A stretch of 64,000 bases of DNA from Tateyamaria omphalii (GCF_001969365.1 NZ_CP019312.1:434001-498000); one strand, 5' to 3'. Shown: positions 47,795 to 58,233, counted from the first letter of the stretch. Made by a program: numbers and translations. Notes: a model not told the origin generated them from the letters alone.

Positions 47795-49468
47795 TCAGGC
47801 GTCTTGGGGCGCTTTGGCCTTGCTCATCGCAAAGAGCGGATAGCCGCCTTTGGCCTCTTCATCGCACTTGTCGCGATAGGCTCCGACACCGCCGGTGTAA
47901 GACAGCACTCTGCGCGGTTTGCCCTCGACATTGGAGCCAGTATACCACGATCTGGTCTTTGAGATGAGGTTCGCGTCGGCGGTTTCGTCGTGATGCGCGA
48001 CCCAGGCTGCTTCACCCTCCTCAGTGGGCTCAATCACGTCGTTGCCACTCTTGCGCAGATCATCGATGCAACGCGTGATCCACTCGGTCTGCTGTTGCAG
48101 GCAGGTGGTCATGTTGCACAGGGCCGCCGCCGGTGCGAGGGGTGCACCGGTCATGAACAGGTTCGGGAAGCCGAATTTCTGCAGCCCCAGCGTGGTGCGC
48201 ATGTCCTTGTGCCATTCTTCCGCCAGGTTGAGGCCATCGCGACCATTGATGTCGATACGCGCCAGCGCGCCCGAGCCCGCATCAAAGCCGACCGCCATGA
48301 TGATCACGTCAAGCTCATAAACCGTTCCGCCCTCCAGCTTTACGCCTTTGGGCACGATTTCGGCAATTGGATTGTCGCGGACATTGACGGCCTCGACATT
48401 GTCGCGATGGAATGTTTCGAGATAGTTGGTCTCCAAAGGCACGCGATGGGTGCCGAACCCATAGTCGCCCGGTTTGGGCACAAGCGTGTCGATCAGCTTG
48501 GGGTCCTTGAGCCGCGCGATCATCTTTTGGCGAACAAATTCCGATATCTCGGCGCTGACCTCTTCCTCAAAGAACATTTCGGCGAAAGAGGCGAGCCACA
48601 GCTTCAGCGAGCCGTCCGCGTAAGTGTCCTCTAGCACCTCAAGTCGTTTCTCCGGTGTTAGATCAGCCCAGGTGTTTTCGAAATCATACTCAAAGCCGGT
48701 GAATGAATGCGGTAGGTTCGATTTGAACTCGTCAAAGCGGCTCTTGTACCAGGCTTCTTCGTCCGGCCCGTATTTCGGATTTTTCATCGGCAGCACGTAT
48801 TGGGGTGTGCGGGCAAAGACGGTCAGTTGGCCAACCTGTGATGCGATGGTCTGTATGACCTGAATTCCGGTGGCACCCACACCGATCACGCCAACGCGCT
48901 TGCCCTCGATATCAAGCCCGCTTTTGGGGTAGCGCCCGGTGTGGACGATCTGTCCCTTGAAGCTGGACTGGCCCGGAAACCGGTCCTCCAGCGGGGCCGA
49001 GAGCATTCCGGTGCAACCAATGAGGAACTGGGTGTCGATGATATCGCCCTGATCCGTCTCGACCCGCCAGCGTCCCGTCTCTTCGTTGAATTTAGCCTTG
49101 GTGATCGTGGTCGAGAACGACATGTCACCCCGCAGATCGAGCGCATCGGTGACGTAATGCAGCCAGCGTTCGATCTCTGGCTGTCCGGGGAAACGTTCGC
49201 TCCAGGTCCAACCCTTGTAGAGTTTCTCATCGAACAAGTACTGGTAGATGTAGGCTTCGCTGTCGAATTTGGCACCGGGATAGCGGTTCCAGTACCAGGT
49301 CCCGCCTACGTCTGTGGCGGTGTCGCAGGCATGCGCCTTGAGACCCATCTGACGGAGCTGGTGCAATTGATAGAGTCCGGCGACCCCGGCCCCGATCACC
49401 AGCGCATCCAATTGCGCAGGCACGGGGTTGCGAGCCGTCGAAACGGTCTCTTTTTGTGCGTCTAGCAT
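47795..49468 (-). CDS. Baeyer-Villiger-type flavin monooxygenase
   Basis: The 557-residue protein has two Rossmann motifs (GAGVAG at 26-31, GVGATG at 196-201), GGTWYWNRYPGAKFDSEAYIY and the BVMO fingerprint FxGxxxHxxx(W/Y)P as FKGQIVHTGRYP (170-181) with Tyr for Trp. This predicts NADPH- and O2-dependent conversion of ketones to esters or lactones, akin to cyclohexanone monooxygenases. Start at 49468 has GGAGGACAAT before ATG; the frame upstream is not homologous. Confidence 0.9.
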   Translation of the reverse strand: MLDAQKETVSTARNPVPAQLDALVIGAGVAGLYQLHQLRQMGLKAHACDTATDVGGTWYWNRYPGAKFDSEAYIYQYLFDEKLYKGWTWSERFPGQPEIERWLHYVTDALDLRGDMSFSTTITKAKFNEETGRWRVETDQGDIIDTQFLIGCTGMLSAPLEDRFPGQSSFKGQIVHTGRYPKSGLDIEGKRVGVIGVGATGIQVIQTIASQVGQLTVFARTPQYVLPMKNPKYGPDEEAWYKSRFDEFKSNLPHSFTGFEYDFENTWADLTPEKRLEVLEDTYADGSLKLWLASFAEMFFEEEVSAEISEFVRQKMIARLKDPKLIDTLVPKPGDYGFGTHRVPLETNYLETFHRDNVEAVNVRDNPIAEIVPKGVKLEGGTVYELDVIIMAVGFDAGSGALARIDINGRDGLNLAEEWHKDMRTTLGLQKFGFPNLFMTGAPLAPAAALCNMTTCLQQQTEWITRCIDDLRKSGNDVIEPTEEGEAAWVAHHDETADANLISKTRSWYTGSNVEGKPRRVLSYTGGVGAYRDKCDEEAKGGYPLFAMSKAKAPQDA

Positions 49469-49635
49469 ATTGTCCTCCACTGCGGCAGCAGCCGGTTTCT
49501 CCGGCGACCTCCTCCGGTTTCGAATTCCAAGTCCGAATCCACCGCGCACCAAGTTTGGCTTTAGGCGGCAGGGGCAGTCTTGTAAGATCGCGAGGTAAGT
49601 TTTGAACGATACGGGCAGAGGTGGTGCGATGCCCG

Positions 49636-50541
49636 TCAGTGCCCTAAGCGGAACTGGCCGGGTGTTACGCCCATGGCTTTGCGGAAGCTGCGGCTCATAT
49701 GCGATTGATCTGAAAAGCCGCACGCAGCGGCGATGTCTTTCATCGCGCGTCCCGGATCGCGTAGCATGGCGCAGGCGCGCACTATCCGCTTGTGCTGTAC
49801 GAAGGCGTAGCCGGGCAGACCCACGCTTTTGCGAAGCTGGCGATTAAAAGTCCACACGCCCAGGTGCAGAACGCCCGCAAGTTCGCTCAGAGTGAGCGTT
49901 TCATGCATATGCGCGTCTATATACTCTTCCAACATGGCAAGCTGTCTTTGCGACAGCCCCGACCGTCCCGATGCAAGAGGGTGGCTGTCGACCGACGCGT
50001 AGTTGCGCAGGAGGTGCACTGCAAGTTGCACCGACAGGGCCTCTGCGTACAGCCGCCCTCCGGGACCTTCTTTGGCGGCCTCTATGGTAAGTTGGTCAGC
50101 GATATGACTGACCACTGGATCGCGGCCTTGCAGTACATCATGCAGCCTGACCCGTTTGACATCTCTTGCCCGAATATCGCGCGCTACGCGGGTCATCAAC
50201 GCGTCGGTCAGATAGAGATGCGACACCACCAGCCCTTCAGTCCAATTCCAGTGCGACTCCATTGCATGCGACAACAGCGAAAATTGCCCCGGCCCGCACT
50301 GAGTACGCGTCCAACGCCCGTCAAACTGCCGATCCATCGGCGTGTCGCCCTTGCGGTACTGCACGATCATGAATGTGTTCATCGGCGGAATGTGTACGTC
50401 CTGCCCATTGTAGCGATAGGTCCGTTGCGACACATCCTTCCAGCCGAGCCCCTTGCTTTCGCATAGAACTTTTCCCGGCACCCAAGTGGGCAATTCATCA
50501 GGTTCAATTAGCTGCGCGTCTTTTCGCGTCGTCCCAGTCAT
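49636..50541 (-). CDS. AraC-family transcriptional regulator
   Basis: About 301 residues. C-terminal double helix-turn-helix: LSQRQLAMLEEYIDAHMHETLTLSELAGVLHLGVWTFNRQLRKSVG and AMKDIAAACGFSDQSHMSRSFRKAMGVTPGQFR. The N-terminal half is a poorly conserved effector domain. ATG 50541 is preferred for its upstream GAGG; ATG 50586 is possible. It is upstream of the monooxygenase on the same strand and likely controls it or the cluster. Confidence 0.87.
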   Translation of the reverse strand: MTGTTRKDAQLIEPDELPTWVPGKVLCESKGLGWKDVSQRTYRYNGQDVHIPPMNTFMIVQYRKGDTPMDRQFDGRWTRTQCGPGQFSLLSHAMESHWNWTEGLVVSHLYLTDALMTRVARDIRARDVKRVRLHDVLQGRDPVVSHIADQLTIEAAKEGPGGRLYAEALSVQLAVHLLRNYASVDSHPLASGRSGLSQRQLAMLEEYIDAHMHETLTLSELAGVLHLGVWTFNRQLRKSVGLPGYAFVQHKRIVRACAMLRDPGRAMKDIAAACGFSDQSHMSRSFRKAMGVTPGQFRLGH

Positions 50542-50702
50542 GGCGAGCCTCGCCGAAATCGGTTCCGCCTCGCAGGATGAAAACATGCGACTTCAGCAGG
50601 CGTCTATTTGAAGCGCGAAGGAACTATAGTTGCCACATCACTCAGATCTGCGCATTAAAATTACAACTTTGTCGTCCGTGGAGTCAATTGAGCCCCGGCT
50701 GA

Positions 50703-50885
50703 CCTTGGAAGCATCGCAGCATCCATCAGCGCTTCCGCGAGAGCCTCAGCAACGTCACAGCCGCTGGAGTCTACTTCGGACGCGACAAAGCCATTCTACA
50801 GAAACGCGACAGGATCAAACGGACAACACTCAAAGCGCCGCTTGGATCACCGCCACCACGCCGCATAATCAAACCAGCAAGATGA
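50703..50885 (+). pseudogene. 3' remnant of an IS3-type transposase (integrase core)
   Basis: An uninterrupted ~60-codon frame reads HQRFRESLSNVTAAGVYFGR then DKAILQKRDRIKRTTLKA, ending in a TGA at 50883-50885. This is like the very C-terminus of IS3-family OrfB proteins (R(Y/F)HESLxNxTPADVYFGR). The rest of the transposase is gone. Confidence 0.75.
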
Positions 50886-51018
50886 GCCAGACCCTCTCTC
50901 AGTTCAGGCCGCCATTGGTCCCAGAAACCCTGACGACAGACATAACTGACCCAAATGCCAATTGTGCCGCGCCCTCCATTTTGGGGCACGGCCTGTTTTC
51001 AATGGGTCAACGCGTCCC

Positions 51019-52818
51019 TCAACTAAAGTGGTGCACCTCTTGCAAGCCATAAACTGGTCTGTCGATTCCCTCCATCGCGGCCTTGATTTGCAGCGCCAGA
51101 AACTGGGAGTAATGCCGCGACTGATGCAGGTTGCCGCCGTGCATCCACAGGTTTTGCACCTGCGTCGGCTTCCACATGTTGCGTTGCTCGCCTTCCCAGG
51201 GGCCCGGATCCTTTGTGGTGTCCGACCCCAGGCCCCAGCATTTGCCGAGGCGATCGGCCATCTCCTGGCCCATCAGATCGGCAACCCAGCCGTTCATCGA
51301 GTTGTAGCCGGTGGCATACACCACAAGATCGGCCGCCAGATGCGTACCGTCATCAAGGATCACACCGGTCTCGTCCAGCCGCTCCACCTGACCGCGCGTG
51401 AGCTTGATTTCACCGTCGATGATCAACTGGCTGGCACCGACATCGATGTAATAGCCCGAGCCGCGACGGAGATACTTCAGGAACAGGCCGCTTTCATCAT
51501 CGCCCCAATCGAGCCAGAACCCGGCTTTCTCGAGCCCGTCGTAGAAATCCTTGTCGCGTTCCTTCATCTCCGCATAAGCGGGAATCTGGAACTCGTGCAG
51601 GATCGCGTAGGGCAGTGAGGCGAAGATCAGGTCGGCCTTTTCGGTGGTCACACCGTTGCGCACGGCGTCTTCGGAATACAAAGCTCCCAGCCCCACATCC
51701 ATCAACGTCTCGGAGCGTACAATATGAGTTGAGGAGCGCTGCACCATAGTAACAGTCGCATCATGTTCCCAAAGAGCGGCACAAATGTCATGGGCCGAGT
51801 TGTTGGAGCCCACGACCACCACCTTCTTGCCGGTCCACTGATCCGGGCCATCGTGTTCCGACGAGTGCTGTTGCACGCCCTTGAACATGTCCATGCCCGG
51901 GAAGTCGGGTACGCGCTTTTTGCCGGACATGCCCGTCGCCATGATCAGCTGTGTGGGCTTGAGTGTGACTTCTGCCCCATCGCGGTCTACCACAACGGTC
52001 CATGTCCCGCTGGCATTGTCAAAGCTGGCGGATTTGGCGGTGGTTCGGCTCCAATAGTTCAGCTCAATCACCTTGGTGTACATTTCCAGCCAATCGCCGA
52101 TCTTGTCCTTGGGCGCAAAGACCGGCCAGTTCTCGGGGAACTTGATATAGGGCAGATGGTCGTACCAGACCGGATCATGCAGGCACAGCGACTTGTAGCG
52201 GTTGCGCCAGCTATCGCCGGGCTTGTCGTTCTTCTCCACGATGATGGTGGGCACCCCAAGCTGGCGCAGCCTTGCTCCCATCGCGATACCACCCTGACCG
52301 CCGCCGATGATCAGGCAATAAGGTTGCGTCTTGTAGCCAAGCTCTGCTTCTTCTCGCGCCCGCTCCTCAGCCCAGGTCTCGCGGTTCTTGCCGGCGCCAT
52401 GCTTGGCGCCAAGCGCGCGGTTGTCGCCAGCAGGTTCCTCATGGCCCTTCAGCTCGACCATTGTGGTGAGCAGGGTCCAAATCTTGCCTTCCTTCAGGCG
52501 CACCAGGCCATACCCGCGCGCAACGCTTGTCTCAAACTCGATCCAGGCGGTTGTGACGCCACCTTCCTCGGTCGGCATCTCGCCCTCTGCGATTTTCCAG
52601 CCGGACGGTTTGGTCGTGACAAGCTGATGTTTCAGCATGTCCTCCACCTGGTCCCGACCTTCGACGGTTTTGATGTTCCAGGTAAACGTGACCAGATCAC
52701 GCCAATAGCAATCATCAGTGAACATGTCGCATGCCGCGGCAATGTCACCATCGACCAAAGCCTCACCGAAACGGTCTAGAAACGCTTGGGTTTGGTCCGC
52801 ATGAGTTGTATCGAGCAT
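51019..52818 (-). CDS. flavin monooxygenase with N-terminal NTF2/SnoaL-like domain
   Basis: 599 residues from ATG 52818 (GGGAGGAG site). Residues ~1-125 resemble an NTF2/SnoaL-like pocket (DRFGEALVDGDIAAACDMFT, DDCYWRDLVTFTW). From ~165 a class B flavin monooxygenase follows: GGGQGG (172-177), FKGVQQHS (312-319) as FxGxxxHS, second Rossmann GSNNSA (337-342). Closest in pattern to the YUC/FMO-like group acting on ketones or amines. The IS3 remnant lies downstream; the AcoR-like regulator is upstream in transcription order on the same strand. Confidence 0.87.
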   Translation of the reverse strand: MLDTTHADQTQAFLDRFGEALVDGDIAAACDMFTDDCYWRDLVTFTWNIKTVEGRDQVEDMLKHQLVTTKPSGWKIAEGEMPTEEGGVTTAWIEFETSVARGYGLVRLKEGKIWTLLTTMVELKGHEEPAGDNRALGAKHGAGKNRETWAEERAREEAELGYKTQPYCLIIGGGQGGIAMGARLRQLGVPTIIVEKNDKPGDSWRNRYKSLCLHDPVWYDHLPYIKFPENWPVFAPKDKIGDWLEMYTKVIELNYWSRTTAKSASFDNASGTWTVVVDRDGAEVTLKPTQLIMATGMSGKKRVPDFPGMDMFKGVQQHSSEHDGPDQWTGKKVVVVGSNNSAHDICAALWEHDATVTMVQRSSTHIVRSETLMDVGLGALYSEDAVRNGVTTEKADLIFASLPYAILHEFQIPAYAEMKERDKDFYDGLEKAGFWLDWGDDESGLFLKYLRRGSGYYIDVGASQLIIDGEIKLTRGQVERLDETGVILDDGTHLAADLVVYATGYNSMNGWVADLMGQEMADRLGKCWGLGSDTTKDPGPWEGEQRNMWKPTQVQNLWMHGGNLHQSRHYSQFLALQIKAAMEGIDRPVYGLQEVHHFS

Positions 52819-52977
52819 ATGCTCCTCCCTTTTTGTAAATATCGTGCTCCGCAGATGAGCTTGGCAGTCGTCGCGTTTCCCGGGCAAAGCAAAAATGCAG
52901 CGCATCAGAAGGAAAGGCCAAATCGAAGCCTGCCCTGTTGCGCGTGCAACAGCGACGCAACAGGTTGGTTGCAAGAC

Positions 52978-54729
52978 TTAATAAGGGGCTGCCAGCCCAG
53001 CCTTGCGCATTCTGCGCAGGATCGTGGAACGGTTTAGCCCAAGTCGCCGCGCCACTTCGGACATGTTCCAGTCACAGGCTGTCAGCAAGGCCTCAAGTTC
53101 CGCAGTACCGGCGGCTTGTTGCTCCGAAGGCAGCAACAAGGCCGGCGGTGGTATGTCGGCAATATCCAGGCAGGTGCCTTCGCAGAGCGCCACGGCACTT
53201 TCCAGGACATGCTCAAGCTCTCTTATGTTGCCGGCCCAAGGTCTCGACTTAAGCTCCGCGCGGGCGAGGGGCGACAGCAGGATATCGTCACTGGAACAGC
53301 GCCGCAGGACCCGGTCGATCAGCCAGTCAAGATCAGCCCTGTTTCGGATTGGCGGCAATGCCAACGTCGCCCCGACCAAGCGATGCAAAAGATCTGTGCG
53401 CAACACATCTGCGAGGGCTGACGGCGCGCATCTGCAGGACGCGATAACACGCAGTTCGGGTCTTTTTTCGAGAACGGACAGTAGGCCAGTTTGGGACTGT
53501 GGAGTAAGATCCTCTATACCGCGCAGAAACAGCGTCCTGGCATCCGCATCAAGGAAGGGTTCGCAATCAACCAAGCCACCACAGCGGACAGATTGAAACC
53601 CGCCCGCCCGCGGGTCGGCGAGGTAGATCGCCCGGGCGAGCTTCTCCTTGCCGGTTCCGGTCTCGCCGGAAATCAACAACGGCACATTGGTTGAGGCCAG
53701 TTGGGCGGACTTGGCAAGCAATGTGTGCAATGACGCGTCAGGACCGGCAAAACTGCCCAGTGCACCAGGCAGTTCCGCTTTTCGGCGCCTGAGCATGGAT
53801 ACCATCCCGGGTGTCTGGGGAGCGATGGCATGACCATAGAGCGCGCGACCATCGGTCATTCGCAAAATGCGTTGTTCCGAAGGGCGCCCGCGCATGAAGT
53901 CAGGCAGGTCGTCGACTGACATCTCCAGCCAGTCCTCGAGGCGGGAGCCAATCAGCTTGCCTCCGCCCTCGGGACTCAGCAATCGTTGCGCGCCGGACGT
54001 CATGCCGACAATTCGCCCCGATCCGTCCAGTGCGACGGCCGCTTCGGGGTCCACTTCGAGAAATTCCGGGCTGACCGAGAATCGCAGGACCCAATCACGC
54101 CGTGTCGCAGCCATGAGATTGGCCAGTTCGACGCGACGGGTCGAATTGGTAACCAGCGTCATGGCCAGATTTTGCGAGGACTTCGGCGAAGGACCCCGCA
54201 ACAGCGAAACGTCAAGAACTGCAGCCAGTGTCCCTTTTGTATCGAAAATAGGGGCTGCCGTGCAGGATAACGGCGTGTGGGCCAGCGAAAAATGGTCGCC
54301 TTGGTGTATAGTGACGGGCTGTTGTGTCACCAGACAGGATCCAACCCCGTTGGTGCCCGCCAGTTCTTCGGTCCATTTGTATCCGGTATATAAACCAGCC
54401 GCGCGCAGATCGTCTTCGAAACTTCGGTCACCGAAAAAGTCGACACAGACGCCTTTGTCGTCAGCGAGCAACAGCACATAGTTCTGGCCAGCCACCTGAT
54501 CGAACAGGGACTGCAGGCCTGAGCGTGCGGTGGCGATGAGCCGTTCCGCCTGTTCGCGATGTTCACGAAATTCGTTTTGTGAGAGGATATGTGCGGGCTC
54601 CCGCCGGGACGGATCCATACCGTACGATTCGATACAGCGTTGCCAGCTGGCAGTCACAAGACTGTCGCGCCCCGTGTCCACACCGTTCAAAACACGGTCA
54701 ATTTCCACCAAGTGGTCACTGTCGTGCAC
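52978..54729 (-). CDS. AcoR-like transcriptional regulator lacking GAFTGA loop
   Basis: 583 residues from GTG 54729 (GGGGAGGACAAT site; the frame upstream is not homologous). A GAF-type sensor domain lies at ~60-190 (EELAGTNGVGSCLVTQQPV). An AAA+ domain keeps Walker A GETGTGK (355-361) but the sigma-54 contact loop GAFTGA is absent and Walker B reads TLFLRGIEDL rather than TLFLDEIG. The C-terminus has the Fis-type HTH (ACDWNMSEVARRLGLNRSTILRRMRK). It likely acts at sigma-70-type promoters or as a repressor; targets probably include the adjacent flavin monooxygenases. Confidence 0.87.
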   Translation of the reverse strand: MHDSDHLVEIDRVLNGVDTGRDSLVTASWQRCIESYGMDPSRREPAHILSQNEFREHREQAERLIATARSGLQSLFDQVAGQNYVLLLADDKGVCVDFFGDRSFEDDLRAAGLYTGYKWTEELAGTNGVGSCLVTQQPVTIHQGDHFSLAHTPLSCTAAPIFDTKGTLAAVLDVSLLRGPSPKSSQNLAMTLVTNSTRRVELANLMAATRRDWVLRFSVSPEFLEVDPEAAVALDGSGRIVGMTSGAQRLLSPEGGGKLIGSRLEDWLEMSVDDLPDFMRGRPSEQRILRMTDGRALYGHAIAPQTPGMVSMLRRRKAELPGALGSFAGPDASLHTLLAKSAQLASTNVPLLISGETGTGKEKLARAIYLADPRAGGFQSVRCGGLVDCEPFLDADARTLFLRGIEDLTPQSQTGLLSVLEKRPELRVIASCRCAPSALADVLRTDLLHRLVGATLALPPIRNRADLDWLIDRVLRRCSSDDILLSPLARAELKSRPWAGNIRELEHVLESAVALCEGTCLDIADIPPPALLLPSEQQAAGTAELEALLTACDWNMSEVARRLGLNRSTILRRMRKAGLAAPY

Positions 54730-55084
54730 ATTGTCCTCCCCAAGCTCACAGAGCCTCAGGATACCACACTTACCAGATCGTTCGGATTCAAGCGAATTAC
54801 TAGCGTCGGGCCTCACAACCGTTAAATGACGGTTGCAGGGATGTTGCGACGTCTTTGTTGGCGGAGGTGGTGGTGCACGGGGTGCCGCGTCTGCGGTGTT
54901 TCGAGTGCGTGCACAGTTTTCCATTTGTGCCCGGCTTGTTCCAGAGTGCTGAGGGGATCGGCATGTGCATGCTGGACGCCTACCAGGGCGGCACCTCGGG
55001 ACGCTTCCTCACGTTTTCTTAAGGGCTGTGGTCCGCACTGCTGCCGGACACGTGTTGCATCAAACAGGCGCGGACACCGTCCGA
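54730..55084. other. non-coding region with inverted repeat
   Basis: About 355 bp with no supported gene. CAACCGT (54816-54822) and ACGGTTG (54829-54835) form a perfect inverted repeat with a 6-nt spacer, about 90 bp upstream of the AcoR-like start; it could be an operator. Confidence 0.4.
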
Positions 55085-58000
55085 TTATTCAGCGGCGATT
55101 TTCTCGGGTGGCTTTTGTTTGTTGTCCGAGGTGGCATCCAGTGTCCTGACTTCTGCATCGGTACTCCGCTTGGTGTCGGAGTTTTGACGCTCCTGTCGCC
55201 GCTCTTTGCGCAGATAGGTGTGATAAAGGGCCGGAACGCCGATCAGCGTCAGGATAGAGGCAAAGCCGAGCCCGGCCATGATCGACACGGCCATGGAGGC
55301 AAAGAATGCGTCGCCCAAGAGCGGCACCATTCCGAGGATGGTCGTTGCGGCGGCAAGAACGACGGGGCGCAAGCGGCTGACCGAGGCGGTCACGATGGCC
55401 TCGGACTGGTCCAGCCCTTCCTCTTCTTTTTGGGCGTCGATCTCTTCAACCAGAACAATGGCGTTTTTGATCAACATGCCCGAAAGGCTGAGCAGGCCAA
55501 GAAGGGCCGTGAAGCTGAAAGGCAGGTTCGTGAACAACAGCCCGAAGCCGACACCGGTGACGGCCATGGGCACCACGGTCCAGATCACAGCCGTTTGACG
55601 CAGTTTGCCAAAGAGCAGGATCGTGATCAGCAGCATTGTCCCGAAGGCCAGCGGCATCTGCCGCCCAAGGCTTTGCTGGGCTGTGCTGGCACTTTCGAAC
55701 TCGCCACCCCATTCCATGCGGTAGCCGGGGGCAGCGGCATCGCTTCGATGGCCGACCGAACCTCGGCAAAAGCCTGTGGCGGCAAGACATCCGGCACAGT
55801 GAACGCCTGCACGCTTACGGTGGGGCTGCGGTCGCGGCGCTGGATCAGGGTGTCGCGGGTCACCACCTCGAACCCGTCAATGACTTGGTCTAGCTGCGTG
55901 AACGTCCCGGCGGACGGTGCATAGATGGGCTGATCCAGCATATAGTCGGGCGTGCCTTGTTCCGCGCGCGGCGTTCGGATCAGAACCGGCACCTGCCGGT
56001 CGAATTCGCGGAATGTGCCGACCCGCAGACCGTCCGTCGCGAGCGCAATGGCCTGTGACACGTCCTGACGACTGATGCCCAGAGCTTGCGCGCGGTCGGT
56101 GGCAAAGATGGGCTGCGTCGTTAACTGCGGCTCGCGCCAATCGGTGCGTTCCGTCACCAAAAGGTCGGTTTCGCGTGCGAAGACCTGTCGCGCTTCCTCG
56201 GCCAGATCGCGCAAGACTTGTGGATCCGGGCCAGACAAGCGCACTTCGACATCGGCGCCCACGGGCGGGCCGTAGATGATTTGCTGCACCCTCGTTTCGG
56301 CCCACGGCACGGCCTGTGACGCGAAATCCGTCAGCTCATTGCGCAATCCGGGGATCTGCGCGTGATCCGTCACGCGGATGACCAACTGACCGTAGGAGGG
56401 CGCGGGATCTTCGGGCGTGTAGGTCAGCAGGAAACGGGTCATGCTGCCGCCGATGGTGGTTGTGACCGCCTCGACCGACGGATGATCGAGCAGCCAATTT
56501 TCGAGAACGCGCAGATCATCGCTTGCTGCGGCAATCGAGGTGCCCTCGGCCCCTTTGTAGTTCAGATAGACGAGCGGGGTTGTCGCTGGGGGGAAGAACT
56601 GCTGTTTCACCATCCCCATGGAGGCAACGCCCGCGACCGTCGCACCGACAAGGCCGATGATCACCAGCCAACGCAGACGCAGCGCGCCGCGCACGACCGC
56701 GCCGTAGCCCCGAAAGAACATCGTGTCATAGGGATCCTTGGACCCGCCACCGGCGTCGGTGCGAAAGAAATAGCTGCCAAGCAGCGGCGTGACCGTAACG
56801 GCGAGCACCCATGACAGGAGCAGCGAAATCCCGATTACTGCAAAGAGCGAAAAAAGGAATTCGCCAGAACTGTCGGGGCTAAGCCCGATCCCGGCAAAGG
56901 CCATGATGCCGATGACCGTGGCGCCCAGCAGAGGCACTTGGGTGCGGCGCGCAACCTCGGCCGCCGCCTCGACCGCCTTGCGCCCGCGGCGCATCTGCAC
57001 CTGCATCCCTTCGGCGACGACGATGGCGTTGTCGACCAGCATCCCCATGGCGATGATCAGTGCGCCCAGGCTGATCCGCTCGACCTTGATGTCGAAGAGG
57101 TACATGAAAAAGAAGGTGAAGCTGACGGTGAGCAGGAGGGAGCCGCCCACCACGATGGCCGCGCGCCACCCCATGAACAGCGCCAGAACGCCGATGACCG
57201 TGCCCACCGACATGGCGAGGTTAAGCAGGAAATCCTGGTTTGCCGTATCCACGACGCGGTGTTGTTCGTAGATCGGTTCAAGCGTCACGCCCGCAGGCAG
57301 AAGCGGCATGATCTCTGCCACGCGCTGTTCGATCCTTGCGCCGACATTGACGATGTTTTCCGATGTCAGCCCGGCGATGCCGATGGTAAATGCCTCAACC
57401 CCGTTGTGCCGGATGATCTGCCGCGGCGTGTCAACGCGCCCCCGGTAGACATCTGCCACGTCTGTGAGGTTCAACACTTCGCCTTGAAAGCCGAAGGTGA
57501 GCGCGCTGATCTCGCTCACGCTATCATCGGGTTGCGGCGCGTTGATCCGCACGTCGCTGCGCCCGTTGTCGGCGGTGCCGGTTGCGACGACGGTGTCTGC
57601 GGATGATACTGCGCCAATGACCACATCGGGCGGCACGCCCAGTGCGGTCAAGATGTCGCTTGATGGTTCGACAAAGATCGCCTCTTCCGGCAAGCCCAAA
57701 ACCTCGGCATTTGCCACACCGTCCACCGTCAGAAGTTCGCGCCGCAGAAAGGTTGCGATGTCCCAGACCGTTGCATCGTCGTAGCCGGGCGCGCTGACGG
57801 CGTAGAGCAGCCCATAGACATCGCCGAAGCTGTCATTGACGACGGGCGGCAAGGCGCCTGCGGGCAGATCGCCCGTTGCGTCTGCGATCCTGTCGCGCAT
57901 GTCGTCCCAGACCTGCGGCAGTTCCGTTCCGTCATAGGTGTCCATGATCGTGACCTCGATCACTGACAGGCCGGGCGTGTTGTTGGAGGTGATGAAGTCC

Positions 58001-58230
58001 ACCTCGTCCATTTGCTGGACTTCCGCCTCCAGAACCTCGGACACCTCGATGGCAACCTCGGCCGCCGTGGCGCCGGGGTAGGCGGTGATGACCAGCGCGG
58101 ATTTGAGCGTGAACACCGGGTCCTCAAGCTTGCCCACGCTGATGTAGCCGGCGGCCCCACCGAAGAGGCAGAACAGGATCAGCAGCCAGGTATAGAGCGG
58201 CTTCTGTATGGCAAGGCGGGCGATCTGCAT
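55085..58230 (-). pseudogene. RND efflux permease, broken by a one-base frameshift
   Basis: Two frames together encode an HAE1-type RND permease of ~1048 residues if joined. The first (58230 to 55627) starts MQIARLAIQKPLYTWLLILF and carries most of the pump, including EGMQVQMRRGRKAVEAAAEVARRTQVPLLGATVIGIMAFAGIGLSPD. The second, up to 55717, begins MEWGGEFESASTAQQSLG and carries the last membrane helices with GMLIKNAIVLVEEID. They meet at a run of five G at 55727-55731; six would restore the frame. It may be a true mutation, a phase-variable tract or a sequencing error. Confidence 0.88.
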
Positions 58231-58233
58231 GGT

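Noticed and set aside
54826..55149. Short plus-strand frame upstream of the RND permease
   Set aside because: Cys/Arg-rich translation with no homology; it overlaps the end of the permease.
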